A DNA stretch of 64,000 nt from UBA5239 sp031548025 (GTDB lineage: Bacteria > Verrucomicrobiota > Lentisphaeria > Victivallales > Victivallaceae): positions 4,005 through 68,004 of the forward strand of contig JAVBRM010000019.1 of NCBI GenBank assembly GCA_031548025.1, given 5' to 3'. A program made the translations under genes and the position numbers. The notes below the pieces were generated by a model, which saw only the letters and a list, made by a program, of their open reading frames with translations, did no database searches and was not told the origin of the DNA. Positions 35,859 to 47,600 of this stretch are shown here, one piece after another; within the stretch, counting starts at the first letter, position 1; each line of letters starts with the position of its first letter.

Positions 35859-37583
35859 TCAATTCTGAAAATTGCCCATAATACGCTCAGCAGAAGCAAT
35901 TTGATAAGTGCGCAAGCTGCTATCCTGTCGGTTTGCTTCTTCTTCCTTCTTCACTTCAACGGCAGGAGCCGGAACAGCTTCTTCCTTCTTCACCTCTTCG
36001 GGAAATGCCGTTTCCCGCTTTACTTCCTCGGACGCGGCTGCTTCTTTTTTGTCTTCGGTGGTATCGGCTTTGGCCTGGGCCGCTTCATACTCGGCCTTGT
36101 CTTTCTTCAGCTCTTCAACAGCGCGGACGCGTTCGTCATCCAATTGTTTCTTGAGGGCTTCGACGGTATTGTTGTGCAGGTTTTCGATTCCCAGGGTATT
36201 CAGAACGCGGAAATAGGCGACATAGAAATTACCGAGCGAAAGATATTTTTCGATTTCAGTCTCAGTGGTGGACAAGCGCATATGAGCAAGTTCCAACTGC
36301 GAGAGTTCGCCGGAAATTTTGCCGCTGCCTTCGGCCTTGGCCAGATTTTTCCGGTAGGCGGCATTGACCTTCGAGTCGATTTCGAAACGTTCCTTGACCG
36401 CCAGCAAGTTCGCGTGAGCGATCCGCACCTGGGCCATCACCGCCACCGCCTGAGCGTAAGTACGCGCTTCTTCGGCATCCACCTGAGAGCTGTAAGCCTG
36501 ATAACGGGCGATGTGCTGCGGCAGTTTCAACAGGTTATATGCGGCGCGGACACCCAATTCCCACCAGGTCGAATGATACAGGAAACTGTTGTTGCTGTTG
36601 GTGAAGTCCACAAACATCCGGACGTTCGGGAACATCATGACGATGGTTTTACGGCATTCCAGGATGCTGATATGCTTCTGCAGGTCGATTTCATAAAGCT
36701 CGGGGCGCTTCATCAACGCGATCTGTTCCATCAGCTCCATTTCCGGGAAAGAGAAATCCGGCACATTATCCAGGATGGAATCATCAACCTTGATTTCGGT
36801 ATTCGGATAGAGTCCGAGCAACGAACGCAGTTCCACGCAAGAGTTGTCGTAACTGCGGATATAATTGGTCAGCCGTTTTTCCATGTCGATGAACCTTTTC
36901 ACTTCATCAAACGCCCGGAAGGGGGTAATCTGGCCGGCCTCGCCCATTTTTTCGATCAGCTGATAACGGTTCTTGCAATCTTCCAGCAACTTGGTCGTCG
37001 CGGTAATGGCGCGCTGGGCTGCCGCCACCTGGAAATAAACCCGCACCGTATCGAGCACCAGATTCTGTTCTGCCCGGCGAGTCCGCTGCTGGCGCAGTAT
37101 CATCCGGTCATGCGACTGGCAAGTATTGAAGAACGCCAACCCGAAGTCCAGCACGCTCAATGCCAAGTCCACGTTCAGATAGTTGACATTGCGGTCCTGG
37201 CTCTGTGAATATGAAAAGGTACCGGGACCATCGCCGTCAATCTGCTGACTGCTCGACGCCGGCGTGTTGGTACGCCCGGTGAAGTTGTTTGACACGTTCA
37301 GCTCCGGCAACATTCCCAGCATTTCACTGGTCTGCATTTCTTTAGCCACCTGCTCCTCGAGGCCGAATACCTTCAAATCCAGGTTATTCCGCACCGCCAT
37401 CGCCACGCACTCATTCAGCGACAGGACCTGTCCCGGGTCGATATTGCTGTATTGCGCTCTTTCGAAATGCTTCACCGCATAGGCGATTCGTTCCTGCTGA
37501 TACTCGTCAAAGGATTTGCAGCCGGTCAGAAATACCAACCCGATAACTCCAGCCTTCAGCGCCGGCGACTTCATGATTTTCAT
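35859..37583 (-). CDS. TolC-like outer-membrane efflux lipoprotein
   Basis: A 574-residue protein of the outer-membrane efflux family. The signal peptide has lipobox FLTGC (Cys22). Two repeats of long helices and beta segments follow: LSLNECVAMAVRNNLDL near residue 54 is the usual family start, and the second repeat begins around 270. The last 90 residues are an added Lys/Glu/Ala-rich tail not seen in standard TolC. It would form the outer-membrane tunnel for the ABC/HlyD pair encoded just upstream. Start: ATG with AGGAG 9 nt upstream. It lies 66 bp after the HlyD gene and 64 bp before the giant DUF4347/YDG gene. Confidence 0.87.
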   Translation of the reverse strand: MKIMKSPALKAGVIGLVFLTGCKSFDEYQQERIAYAVKHFERAQYSNIDPGQVLSLNECVAMAVRNNLDLKVFGLEEQVAKEMQTSEMLGMLPELNVSNNFTGRTNTPASSSQQIDGDGPGTFSYSQSQDRNVNYLNVDLALSVLDFGLAFFNTCQSHDRMILRQQRTRRAEQNLVLDTVRVYFQVAAAQRAITATTKLLEDCKNRYQLIEKMGEAGQITPFRAFDEVKRFIDMEKRLTNYIRSYDNSCVELRSLLGLYPNTEIKVDDSILDNVPDFSFPEMELMEQIALMKRPELYEIDLQKHISILECRKTIVMMFPNVRMFVDFTNSNNSFLYHSTWWELGVRAAYNLLKLPQHIARYQAYSSQVDAEEARTYAQAVAVMAQVRIAHANLLAVKERFEIDSKVNAAYRKNLAKAEGSGKISGELSQLELAHMRLSTTETEIEKYLSLGNFYVAYFRVLNTLGIENLHNNTVEALKKQLDDERVRAVEELKKDKAEYEAAQAKADTTEDKKEAAASEEVKRETAFPEEVKKEEAVPAPAVEVKKEEEANRQDSSLRTYQIASAERIMGNFQN

Positions 37584-37649
37584 CTTCTCTTTCTCCTGTT
37601 AAAACTATTTTTATGATTTATGAATAAATTACTTTATGTTTTTTCTAAC

Positions 37650-38981
37650 TCACGGTTCCCGGATTGCTTCGTCCAAAGACTTGATCAACGGATGGATCAC
37701 ATATTCCAACACGCTCCGGGTGCCGACCTTGATTTCCGCCTGGACTTCCATCCCGGGAATCAACCGGAAATTCGAATGAATGTTGCGCAGGTTCCCGCTG
37801 AGCGTAATCCGGGCCCGGTAATAAGTCGCACTGTCGAGCTCATGCCCCTGCTGACGCTGGAAAGTATCCTCGGATATATTCCGCACCATACCGTCCAGGG
37901 TGCCATGTTTCTGAAACGGAAACGCGTTCAACTTCACTCTCACCTGGTCCCCCACCTTGACCTTGCCGATATCCCGCGCCGGAATTTCGGCTTCCAGTTC
38001 GATTTCGCAATTGATCGGCACCAACGTAATCAACGCTTCCGCCTCGCGGACCGCCGATCCCACCGGGAACGAAGCTATTTCGTGGACGATCGCATCGCAC
38101 GGGGCCTTCAGATACACATAATTGTTCAACTGGAGAACTTTTTCCAGCGACTTGGTGGTGGTGGTCAGATTGCGCTCGGCCTGAACCATCTGCTCGGATA
38201 TATCCTTTTTCCATTCCATGATAAAAGTCTGCTTGGAAGCCACGGTCGAATCGCGTTCGTGTTCCGATTCGCGGATGGAATTATCCAGCTTGGCAATATC
38301 CGCATCCAACTGCATCCGCTGCATCCGGATCTCCAGCAATTCCTTTTTCGAGGCAGCATTTTTCTTGTGGAGCTCTTCATACATGGTTGAAATTTCATCC
38401 AGCGCTTCGAAACGCTTTTTCTGCTTGTCCACGGTTTCCCGGGTACTGAGGATATTGGCCTCGATCCGCTTAACCGCGCCATCGTAATAACGCAACTTTT
38501 CCAGATAAAAACTCCGACGTTGCGAAAAAATCGCGCTCTGCCATTTTTCATCCTGGGCAGCCTCTTTGCCGGGCTCATAGGTTTTATCCTGAAACTCCGC
38601 CGACCAGCGGTTGTACTGAGCCTGATAGCTCGATTGTTCGCTGCGAAGACGGTCTTCCTCGGCCTTGTTGATCGTCGGGTCGAAAGTAATCAGCAGCTGA
38701 TCTTTCTTCACCAGTTCGCCCACCCGGATCTCGATCGATTTGATCACGGTACGGTCCAGCGGCTTCATCACGATATTCTGCTCCACCGAAACCAACTTTC
38801 CGGTTCCCTCCACAATTACGTCAACCCGGCAGAAGTAAGACGCCACCAGTGCCGTCACAAAAAAGAAAATTCCCAACCATATTCCCAGCTTAGCCATCAG
38901 CGGCAACGGCCGCATGGCGATTTCCACCGCGTCCGGCTGGAAATCCACCGCCAGCGAATTGAGTTTCTTATCTTTGCTCAT
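37650..38981 (-). CDS. Type I secretion membrane-fusion protein (HlyD family)
   Basis: A 443-residue adaptor: short cytoplasmic N-terminus, one transmembrane helix at 31-50, split lipoyl domain (IVMKPLDRTVIKSIEIRVGE and LKAPCDAIVHEIASFPVGSA), a long periplasmic coiled-coil hairpin between them (about 110-290), and a beta-barrel region with the C-terminal HlyD signature-like stretch (LIPGMEVQAEIKVGTRSVLEYV). This is the typical HlyD/LapC layout. It overlaps the ABC exporter gene by 4 bp (ATGA), so both subunits are probably made in step. Together with the TolC-like protein it completes a type I secretion system. Confidence 0.92.
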   Translation of the reverse strand: MSKDKKLNSLAVDFQPDAVEIAMRPLPLMAKLGIWLGIFFFVTALVASYFCRVDVIVEGTGKLVSVEQNIVMKPLDRTVIKSIEIRVGELVKKDQLLITFDPTINKAEEDRLRSEQSSYQAQYNRWSAEFQDKTYEPGKEAAQDEKWQSAIFSQRRSFYLEKLRYYDGAVKRIEANILSTRETVDKQKKRFEALDEISTMYEELHKKNAASKKELLEIRMQRMQLDADIAKLDNSIRESEHERDSTVASKQTFIMEWKKDISEQMVQAERNLTTTTKSLEKVLQLNNYVYLKAPCDAIVHEIASFPVGSAVREAEALITLVPINCEIELEAEIPARDIGKVKVGDQVRVKLNAFPFQKHGTLDGMVRNISEDTFQRQQGHELDSATYYRARITLSGNLRNIHSNFRLIPGMEVQAEIKVGTRSVLEYVIHPLIKSLDEAIREP

Positions 38982-41524
38982 CGATTCATGTTCCTTTCCA
39001 TCTGCTGATGCCAGAAATCTTTGTATACGCCGGGGCGCGACAGCAATTCTTTATGCGGCGCAAAGTCGGCCAGTTCTCCCTTGTTCAGGACGATCGTCTT
39101 GTCCGCACCGCTGACGATGGACAACCGGTGCGAAATAATCAGCACCGTCCGGCTGCGGGCGATCAACGGCAGGTTTTCCTGGATTACGTTTTCGCTCTCG
39201 GGGTCCAGCGCGCTGGTGGCCTCGTCGAAAATCAGAATCCGCGGGTTTGTCAACAGCGCCCGCGCAATCGCCAGCCGCTGCTTCTGTCCCCCGGAGAGGT
39301 TCGAAGCATTCTCCTCCAACACCGTGTCATAACCCTTCGACAGGTTCTGGATGAATTCATCCGCCCCCGCCAGCCGGGTCACCGCGATAATCTCATCCAG
39401 CGTGGCATTGCGCTTGGTCAACGAAAGATTCTCGCGTACCGTACCGCTGAAAAAATAATTTTCCTGCAGCACCACCCCGATACTGTTCCGCAAATGCACC
39501 TTGTCAATCTCGCGGATATCGATCCCGTCCACCTTGATCAACCCCGACTGTACCGGGTAAAGCGCTTGAAGCAACTTCGTCAGCGTGGTTTTTCCCGATC
39601 CCGAGCGCCCCACAATCCCGATGATCGAACCGGGCGTCAGGTCAAACGACAAATCCCGGATCACCAGCGGACCATCCTGCGTATATTGAAAATTGACATG
39701 CTCAAAAGTAATCTGTCCCTTGAACGGATTGCGAACACCGCCGCCGCCATGTTCCGGACGCGTATTCATCACCGCCCCCAGCATCTCCACCGAAATCGCA
39801 ATCTGCTGATATTCGTGAATCAGCGATACCATCTTGACCAGCGGCCCCGTTACCCGTCCGGAAATCATCTGAAACGCAATCAGCGCCCCTACCGACATTT
39901 TTCCGTCAAACACCGCCAGCGCCCCGAGCCAGATGACAAACACGTTCATCAGCATTTCCAGCAACTGGCTCAGCGTTTTAGCCGTAATCGAAATCTTGCC
40001 CACCCGGAAATACGCATTCACCGCGAACGCCGTCGAATCCGCCCACGCCTCCTTCTGCACCGGCTCCAACGACAGCGATTTGACCGTACGCATCCCGTGA
40101 ATCGACTCTACCAGCATGCTCTGACGCTTCCCTTCCGCCTGATAAAGCTCCTGCAGCCGGCGTTGGAACGGCTTGATCAACACCGCGATCACCGCCGCCA
40201 TCGCCAGCGAAAACGCCAGCACCACGCCCGTCAACCGCACACTGTAAAGCATCAGAAACGGGATAAAGACAAACAGCGAAGTCAGTTCCAATACTGTAAA
40301 AAACAGGCTTCCGGAAAGGAATCCGCGGATCTTCTCGGTCTGCTGCAAATGCTTCAGCAGCACTCCCGACGGCACCCGGTCGAAAAAGTCGATCGGCAGG
40401 CACATCAGCTTGTCAAATACCTTCGTCGCCGTCGAAATATCGATCTTGTTCGTACCGAACAGCAGCAGATACCCCCGCAGATACTCCATCACCGCGTTGA
40501 ATCCCAAAATCGCGCAGATCGCCACCACCAATACGTTCAGGGTATTGTAACTCTGGCTCACCAATACTTTGTCCACCACGATCTGGAAAAACAGCGGCAT
40601 TACCAACGCCACCATATTGATCATCAGCACCGCAAAGGCGATGTGCGAAAACACATGTTTCAGCTTCACAAATTCCGGCACAAACCACAGCAGCCCGAAC
40701 GGACGCTCCTCGTCAAACAGCTTGTAAGTCCGCTTGATCATGAAACCGTGCCCCGAGGCATTCGCCCGGTACTCTTTTTCGTCCCACAGATGGAAACGCT
40801 CGCCCGGAGGCGGCGGCGGCGCATCCGGATCGATCACTGCGATCTGGCCGCCCTTCTCCGTGTCCCGGTAACCGCAAACGATGACATGCTTACCGTTTTT
40901 CTTGACCGCGATTACCGGATATGCCTTGCCCATACCGTGAAAAACCTTCCACGGCATCCGCGTCCACGCCATTTTCAGGCGGCTTTCCGACGCGATCCGG
41001 ATCATTTGCCGCGGTGCCAACTCATCCTCGGCCACAGCATAATCATGCATTACCCGCCGGCAGTTCAGCGGTACCCGGTGATGGTTCGCCACGCTGACCA
41101 GTGCAAACACCGATGAGTGCCGCCGATTGTCAAAATCCTGGAGATTGTGAAAAATCACCGCCGGGCCCTCGGCAATCTGCCTTAACTGCTCCACCGGCAA
41201 CACCACGGTCTGCGGACCGTCCTTGCCGCGCGGATTGTAAAGCCCGACTTTGTCGCCGCTCAGCTGGCTGGCATTCACCACACAAATATAATGTTTGTTC
41301 CGAAGCAGAACCAGAGCCGGACCACCGTAATCTTTCAAATCTTCCAGATTGCGGCATTCCGGCTGATAATCCATGCCCTGACCGATTTTCAACAGCGCGT
41401 TGATGGAATCCCGGTCATACAATGCGAGCATTTCATCCGTAACCACCCCGTCCCAATCGGGCGCCAGGCGCAGTTTTTTCAAAAGCTCTTTCAGGCAATC
41501 CAGCCCGCTTCTTTCCATACTCAT
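38978..41524 (-). CDS. Type I secretion ABC exporter with tandem C39-like domains (LapB/HlyB-like)
   Basis: An 848-residue half-transporter. Two N-terminal domains resemble degenerate C39 peptidase domains. The first (about 6-115) begins SGLDCLKELL and contains GGPALVLLRNKHYICVV; the second (about 133-240) begins RRHSSVFALVSVANHH and contains YPVIAVKKNGKHVIVCGY. The second has Ser where the catalytic Cys would sit, so it should bind but not cut. The six-helix ABC membrane domain spans about 285-570. The nucleotide domain has Walker A GRSGSGKT at 639-646, LSGGQ at 743-747, Walker B ILIFDE at 763-768 and His799. The Lap-type start suggests export of very large adhesins. The neighbouring giant genes are the obvious cargo. 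Confidence 0.9.
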   Translation of the reverse strand: MSMERSGLDCLKELLKKLRLAPDWDGVVTDEMLALYDRDSINALLKIGQGMDYQPECRNLEDLKDYGGPALVLLRNKHYICVVNASQLSGDKVGLYNPRGKDGPQTVVLPVEQLRQIAEGPAVIFHNLQDFDNRRHSSVFALVSVANHHRVPLNCRRVMHDYAVAEDELAPRQMIRIASESRLKMAWTRMPWKVFHGMGKAYPVIAVKKNGKHVIVCGYRDTEKGGQIAVIDPDAPPPPPGERFHLWDEKEYRANASGHGFMIKRTYKLFDEERPFGLLWFVPEFVKLKHVFSHIAFAVLMINMVALVMPLFFQIVVDKVLVSQSYNTLNVLVVAICAILGFNAVMEYLRGYLLLFGTNKIDISTATKVFDKLMCLPIDFFDRVPSGVLLKHLQQTEKIRGFLSGSLFFTVLELTSLFVFIPFLMLYSVRLTGVVLAFSLAMAAVIAVLIKPFQRRLQELYQAEGKRQSMLVESIHGMRTVKSLSLEPVQKEAWADSTAFAVNAYFRVGKISITAKTLSQLLEMLMNVFVIWLGALAVFDGKMSVGALIAFQMISGRVTGPLVKMVSLIHEYQQIAISVEMLGAVMNTRPEHGGGGVRNPFKGQITFEHVNFQYTQDGPLVIRDLSFDLTPGSIIGIVGRSGSGKTTLTKLLQALYPVQSGLIKVDGIDIREIDKVHLRNSIGVVLQENYFFSGTVRENLSLTKRNATLDEIIAVTRLAGADEFIQNLSKGYDTVLEENASNLSGGQKQRLAIARALLTNPRILIFDEATSALDPESENVIQENLPLIARSRTVLIISHRLSIVSGADKTIVLNKGELADFAPHKELLSRPGVYKDFWHQQMERNMNR

Positions 41525-41562
41525 AATACGTCTTTCATATTGTATAATTTTTAAACGCCGAA

Positions 41563-41592
41563 ACGGAATTTCCGCACTTGCAGAAATTCCGT
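41563..41592 (-). terminator. Hairpin between giant gene and exporter gene
   Basis: ACGGAATTTC (41563-41572) and GAAATTCCGT (41583-41592) form a perfect 10-bp stem with a 10-nt loop. On the minus-strand transcript it follows the stop of the giant beta-helix gene and is followed by a short AU-rich stretch, so it may be a partial terminator or an mRNA end point. Confidence 0.5.
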
Positions 41593-41605
41593 CCGACCCT
41601 CACCC

Positions 41606-41624
41606 TTCCCGAAAACACCGGGAA
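41606..41624 (-). other. Second hairpin downstream of the giant beta-helix gene
   Basis: TTCCCG and CGGGAA form a 6-bp stem with a 7-nt loop, 20 bp after the giant gene stop and just before the stronger hairpin at 41563-41592. The two in tandem could lower expression of the exporter relative to its cargo. Confidence 0.35.
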
Positions 41625-41644
41625 AGATTCTGATTCTCAAACAA

Positions 41645-44600
41645 TTACGCCAGAGCTCCACCGCTCTTCTTCGAACGGAACTCTTCCGAGCTCATCGTTT
41701 CGAAACTGCCGGCTCCGGTCGTATCGACCACAGCCTGACCAAGCGTCAGAGTTTCGGCCTTGAACGCGTCAAGCGCGGCACCGGCGCTTTCCGCCGAATT
41801 GCCCCAGCTGACGACCAGTGAACCGTCGTTGCCGGTAGCCAACTTCGCCCAGACGTCGTCTCCGGTTTCAACGGTGTCTTTGCCGAAGACCTGGACGGCC
41901 GCGCCGCCGAGGATCGCATCGACATCGTCGAGCTTGAAGCTCTCCAGTCCGGTATCTCCACTGACCAGTCCGACCGCACCGGTGCTGCCCGCCAGACCCT
42001 TGCCGGAAGTTCCGGCGAAGTCGGCAAAGCTGCTGACCTTGAACGTTTCAACGTTACTGACCGAGCCGTCGAGGATAGCTCCGACTTCCATATCGATCAA
42101 GTCATCGCCCGCGCCGAGGTCCACATTACCCTTCACCGAGGAGACGCCGGAGAGCAGAAGCGCTCCGTTTCCATCATCACCAGTGATGCCGCCCGTGTTA
42201 ACACTGCCATTGATGTAGAGGCTGTCGCTTCCGACTGTAACTTTTCCGGTTACCGTCAGAGTCACTCTATCGGCAATATTAAGCATATTGGCGCTCAAAC
42301 CTCCACCGATCGTGACCGCCGCATTGCTTTCTACCACATCAAAACCCAGAACGCTGCCGGAAATCACACCGCCGTTGATGACGATAGTCCCGCTGTAAGT
42401 ACCCCCAATATCGCCATAAATATCGTTCCTGATATAACCGCTGTTGATAATAAGAGTACTGCCTTCGGCATAGATTTTGCCGCCGACATAGAGGTCCGCG
42501 TTGGCTCCGCCGACCGCGCCGAGCGTGATTTCGCTCGCGCCGTTACCCTGAATCGCAATACCGGACGCGTTCACCACAGCGCCGGAGAGCAACTCGACCG
42601 AGATGCCTTCGCTGCCGCTCATGGTGGTCATGATCAGGGAACTGGCGGTATAAGTGGTGGCTGTCGCGCCGGCGCTCTTGCCGATGATGGTCATTGACAC
42701 GGGTACTTCGACGGCTCCGATGCTCTTCCGAAGGTAGACCTGGACATCACTTTCATTAATCGTCGCGAATTCCGCGGCGGTTTCTGTGAAGTAGGTGGTT
42801 TCCGTATGAGTTCCGGTGGCATCCTTATAACCGGCCACTTTGAACATCGTTCCGGCGGAAACAGACATCACATTAAAGAAGTTGCCGCTGCCCAGATCAA
42901 TGTCGGTAAGCGTAACCACGGATCCGCTGTTGGAACCATCGGGACTGATGCTGTAGACCGCATTAATATTTTTGTTCGCCCCCGTGATAATGATTTTGCA
43001 ATCATCAAGATTGACCGGGCCGACACCTGGTTGACGCGTCCAGATAACCGCCCAGTACTTGCCGCTGGCCGGGGAAACATTACTCGAATTGTTCAGTGTG
43101 AACGTGGTACCGGAGACATCCACCGCCGCACCGTTGGTACGAATCATATAGACATCGCCACCTAACATACCGTCGATAATGCTCGAGAACTTGTAGCTGA
43201 TATCGCAATCGATAAAGGCAAAACTGCTTCCTCCCTGGATGTTGATCTTGATCTGGGACATGCTGCAGTCGTTGAATGTAACGCCGTTATCTTTGGCTCC
43301 ACTGTACAGGTTCATAAGCGAGGTGCCTGTGGCCTTAAAGGTACAGCCGTTGAACTCTACGTTGAAAACAGCGCTTCCAAGCGAAATATCGAGGACATAA
43401 TCAGATCCGGTAAAGGCGGTGAAATTACAGTTCTCTACCGCGATATTCCCACCTTTCTTGATTTGCAGAGGCGAAACGTCGGAACTCGGAGTAAAATCAA
43501 GGTTTTTCAGCGAAAGCCCGGCATCCCAGGCGCCGGTGGTGGTATCGCCAACCGTCCAGCCACCCCTCAGCGTCACCAAATTCTTTCCATTCGCATCGGT
43601 AGCTCCGATGATGGAGAGTTCTTTGGGGCCAGTCTTGCTCCTATCAATGGCAACCGCTTCCGTATAGGTTCCGGCGACAACATTGATCGTCGCACCATTG
43701 CCGGCGCTGTTGATAGCCTCCGAGATCGTATTGAATGCGTTGATTCCATAGACTTTGCCGTCGCCGAGATCTTCGCCGAACGTTTTGTTCTTCCAAGTCT
43801 GGTCGACATATACCTGGCTGACATCCACACTCGTGATATAAAGGTCGTTGTCGTGAGTGAAGAAGTTGTAATCCGATTCGGCAAGAGTGATCCGCGAATA
43901 GTCAATCCCGGCAACGGAACCGCTGATGATCTTGTAATACAGATCTTCTGCGCCGGCCGCATTGATCGTGAAACTGCCGCCATCCTTAACCGAAAGAGCA
44001 GAGTTGATCGTGATCGCGGTAGTGAAATCCGCAACGACGGACGCGCCGGCGTTGACCGTGAGGGTACCCGCTTCGAATACGCTGCCGGCGTCAACCGTAA
44101 TTGTCGTGCCGGAGCCAAGAGTCAGATTGTTGGCTGAAATTTTACCGCCTTCCGAAACGTCGGCGTTGACCGTGGTCCAAGTGACAGCCGTAGCCTTGTC
44201 AATGGTCAGCGTATTGCCGTCGGCAACCGTCAGACTGCTGTTGGTAATGGCGCTGTTGACCGTAACGTCATTCTGAACGTTGATCATTGCGAAGTTCTTG
44301 ATCTGGGCATCGGTCCCGGTCAAAAGGTTCAATGTCGAACCGTTCGTCACGCCGACGCCATCGATCAGAGTTGAAACAGTTCCGCCATTCAGCGTAACGG
44401 TCGCATTGTTGACGATAGAGTTCACGTCAACGGTCGTTCCGGAAGAGTAACCCGCTCCGGCATAAACGTTGGTGACCGTACCGCCGGAGAGCATGATGTT
44501 GGCGGTATTTGTGGTTTCGCCGCCGCCGACTTTGCCCGAACCGTAAAGAGTGGTAACTTTGCCGCCGTTGACCGTGACATTCGCGATATTCGCGAAACCG

Positions 44601-47600
44601 CCGCCGTAGATCGTGCCGACGCTACCGCCGTTGACGACGACTTCTGCCGTGCCCACGCTTCCGGGATATGTTGCGTTTCCACCGAGAGAACCACCGCGAA
44701 TGGAGGTGTTTACCGAAGTTGTATCGCCGCTGACTGTTATCAGGGTTTTGTTGACATGGCTATAGTTAGTCCCCCCCGTGATGGTGGTCGCCACTGTACC
44801 GCCCTTGAGTTCGATCGAGAGCGTTCCAGTCACATTCGTCGTGGAACCGCCTGTAACCGAGGTTCCGGTCACCGCGCCGGTGGTACTGTTGATGGCGCCG
44901 ACGACGCCGTCGAGAACCAGCGTAACGTCGCCGTTGATGGTTCTCTGTTTGTCCGCACCGGCGGAACTGATGCCCGCCAGGGTAATCGCCTTGATCGTAC
45001 CGCCGACCGCGTTCATTGTCAAGTTGCCGTTCAAAGCACCGTTTCCGCCGGCATTGTTCGCCCAGCCGTTCAAAGAGCCGGTGATGTTGGTATTGTTCAG
45101 ATTAAGGGTAATGTCGCCCGTGCTTTCCGCCGCGTTGTAACCAGCATAAACCGTAACGACCGTGGTGCCGTTCAGCGTCATAGTCATGTCGCCGTTGAGC
45201 GAAGAATAAGAGGTCGTATCGCTGGAGTTACTGCGTCCGAAAATACCGAAAACCGCCGATGCCGTTCCTGTTCCGGTAACCGCGCCGATGGTAACATCAA
45301 TATCGCCGTTGACTGTGCTTCCCATCCCGGTTGCTGCGAAACTGGAGAAGGCCCGGTCCAGAGTGATATCCACCGCCTTGTTGCCGTCAGTTCCATTCAC
45401 GGTATCGCGAATACCGGTACCGAAGACGTTGCCGATGGTGGTTCCAGCCGCCCCAATCGTCCACTGGAGATTGGAAAGAGTCTGTCCTTCGTTACCGCCG
45501 AGGAATATGCCCTTCGGCATGGTATCGCCACTGGTAACAACCGCGGTGTTGCTGCTGGTACCGATCGTATATCCGGAGTTGCCGTTGAGGAATATGTTTC
45601 CGGCGGTGTTGACCGTCGCGGTACCGTTCGCTTCCATGGTGATGACAGTAGAGGCGCCGGTGCTGGTGATCGTTCCGTCCAGATCCGCTTTGCGGACCGT
45701 GAGGTTGCCGGAAGTGAATTTGATCAGCTCATTCACAGTGGCATCCGCGCCAAGGATGAATGTGCCGGTCGTGAAACTGCCGGTGAATCCGGAGAGGTCG
45801 CCGCTGAGCGTTACCGTATTCGTCGCCGCGCCGGTCTTGATGATGTTGGTTCCGGTGATTTTGGTCGTCAAAGTAACATCGGCCGCCATGTTCAAGGTAC
45901 CGCCGCCGAGGGCAATTTCCGCGGCTCCGGCAAATGTGGAGTTGGCGGAATTGATGCCAAGCGTATTGGTTCCAGTCACGGATACCGTTCCGGTGATACC
46001 GGAATTGTTACCCGAGAAGTTGATCGCCGCGCCGACCGTCAGATCACCGGCTCCGGTGAAAGTACCGGCGTAGGTTCCGGCTCCAGTCATCTGCAGCAAG
46101 CCGCCGCCGATGGTATGATTGGCATTCACATGAGCGATTGTTGACTTGATCGTACCGGTCATTCCCGCAACCGTATTGAAGTTGAGGACAGGACTCAGCA
46201 TGGAGGCCGCGGCGGTACTGTATGTGATCGTTGCGCCGGCCGCCGCATTGAGCGAGCCGGTGAACGAACTCATGGCGCCGCTGATCGTCGCGAGACCGGA
46301 GTTGAGAATAATCTTCGAGCTGCCGTTTAGGGCGCCGCTGATATTCACAGTACCGGCGCCGTTATAGATATTCACAATGCCGCTGCCGCTGTTCGCTCCG
46401 GACCATGTAATCGTACCGGTGGAGTTGTTGTTGACCGTGATCGCACTTCCGCCGGTGTTGACGTTGCTGATCGTAAAGGTCGCAACCTTGTCGTTGATGA
46501 TATTCACGGTCGCGGCGCCGTTATTGGTTCCGCCCCAGGTGAACGCACCGGTCGACTCGTTGGTCAGATTGATCGTACCGCCGGCATTGTTGATGCCGGT
46601 GTAGGAGAAACCGCCAGTGGACTTGTTGGTCAGATTGATCGCAGCATTGTTGTTATTGGCGCCGCTATAGGCGAAAGCAGCGGTCGAATTGTTGGTCAGA
46701 TTGATCGTACCGCCGCCGTTGTTGGCTCCCGTGTATGAGAACGCGCCGGAGTTGTTGATCATCGTCGTCGTGCCGTTGCCGCTGCGGGCGCCGGAAACAG
46801 TGAAGGTGTTGGCTGTACTGTTGTTGATGAACGAGCCGGAAAAGGCGCTGATATCGCCGCTGACGGTCATAGCAACGTTCCCCGCGCCGGTTTTGATGAT
46901 CTGGCCGGAACCGGAAATCGGAGCGCCCAGGGTGAAGGCGAAGTTGTTGTTGTCTATCGTACCATTGACTTCCCACGCGGTAGTAATAGCCGCCGTATAG
47001 TTAAGGCTGGCTTTCGAGGCTTTCACCGTCGTGTTTTCCGAGACGACCACTTTATCGATGCCGCCGGAGAAGGTGCCGCCAAACGTGAACGAGTCCTCCG
47101 AACCATTGCCGAAGACCAGCGAAGCTGTACCGCTAACGCTGCCTTTGTACAGTGTGCCGGTATAAACCGCACCGTTCAGGAGAGTCAGCGTGGAGTCACC
47201 GGTGACGGTTCCCACACCGCTGCTGCCCAGGTAGATATTGGAGACAGTCGCCGTACCGGTCAAACTGAGATTGCCGGTCGCAACGGATGTCGCGTTGCCA
47301 CCCGCATACAGGGTAGTAATCGTGCCGGCCGCGACTTCAACCGCATTGCCGTTGGCATAGAGGGTCGTGATCGCGCCGCCGACAATGCCGACCGCGGCGT
47401 TGGCGGTGACGGTCGGAGCCGTACCGCTGGACTGGCTGATGTTGTATTTGCCATATGCGGCGTTCAGGGCCAGGGTCTTGGCGGTAGCCGTCTTGATCGT
47501 AACCACGCCATCACCGGTAAAGGAGCCGTCGAGTACCGCGTTGTTCAGATAAGTGATCGTGAGGCCGTTGCCGGTGGCAATTTCCGCGTTATTGGTCCAG

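Noticed and set aside
39008..41116. 702-codon plus-strand frame opposite the ABC exporter
   Set aside because: The minus strand has all ABC motifs. The plus-strand product is Arg/His/Gln-rich, typical of an antisense reading of a GC-biased gene.
44756..46144. 462-codon plus-strand frame
   Set aside because: Another antisense shadow of the giant beta-helix gene.
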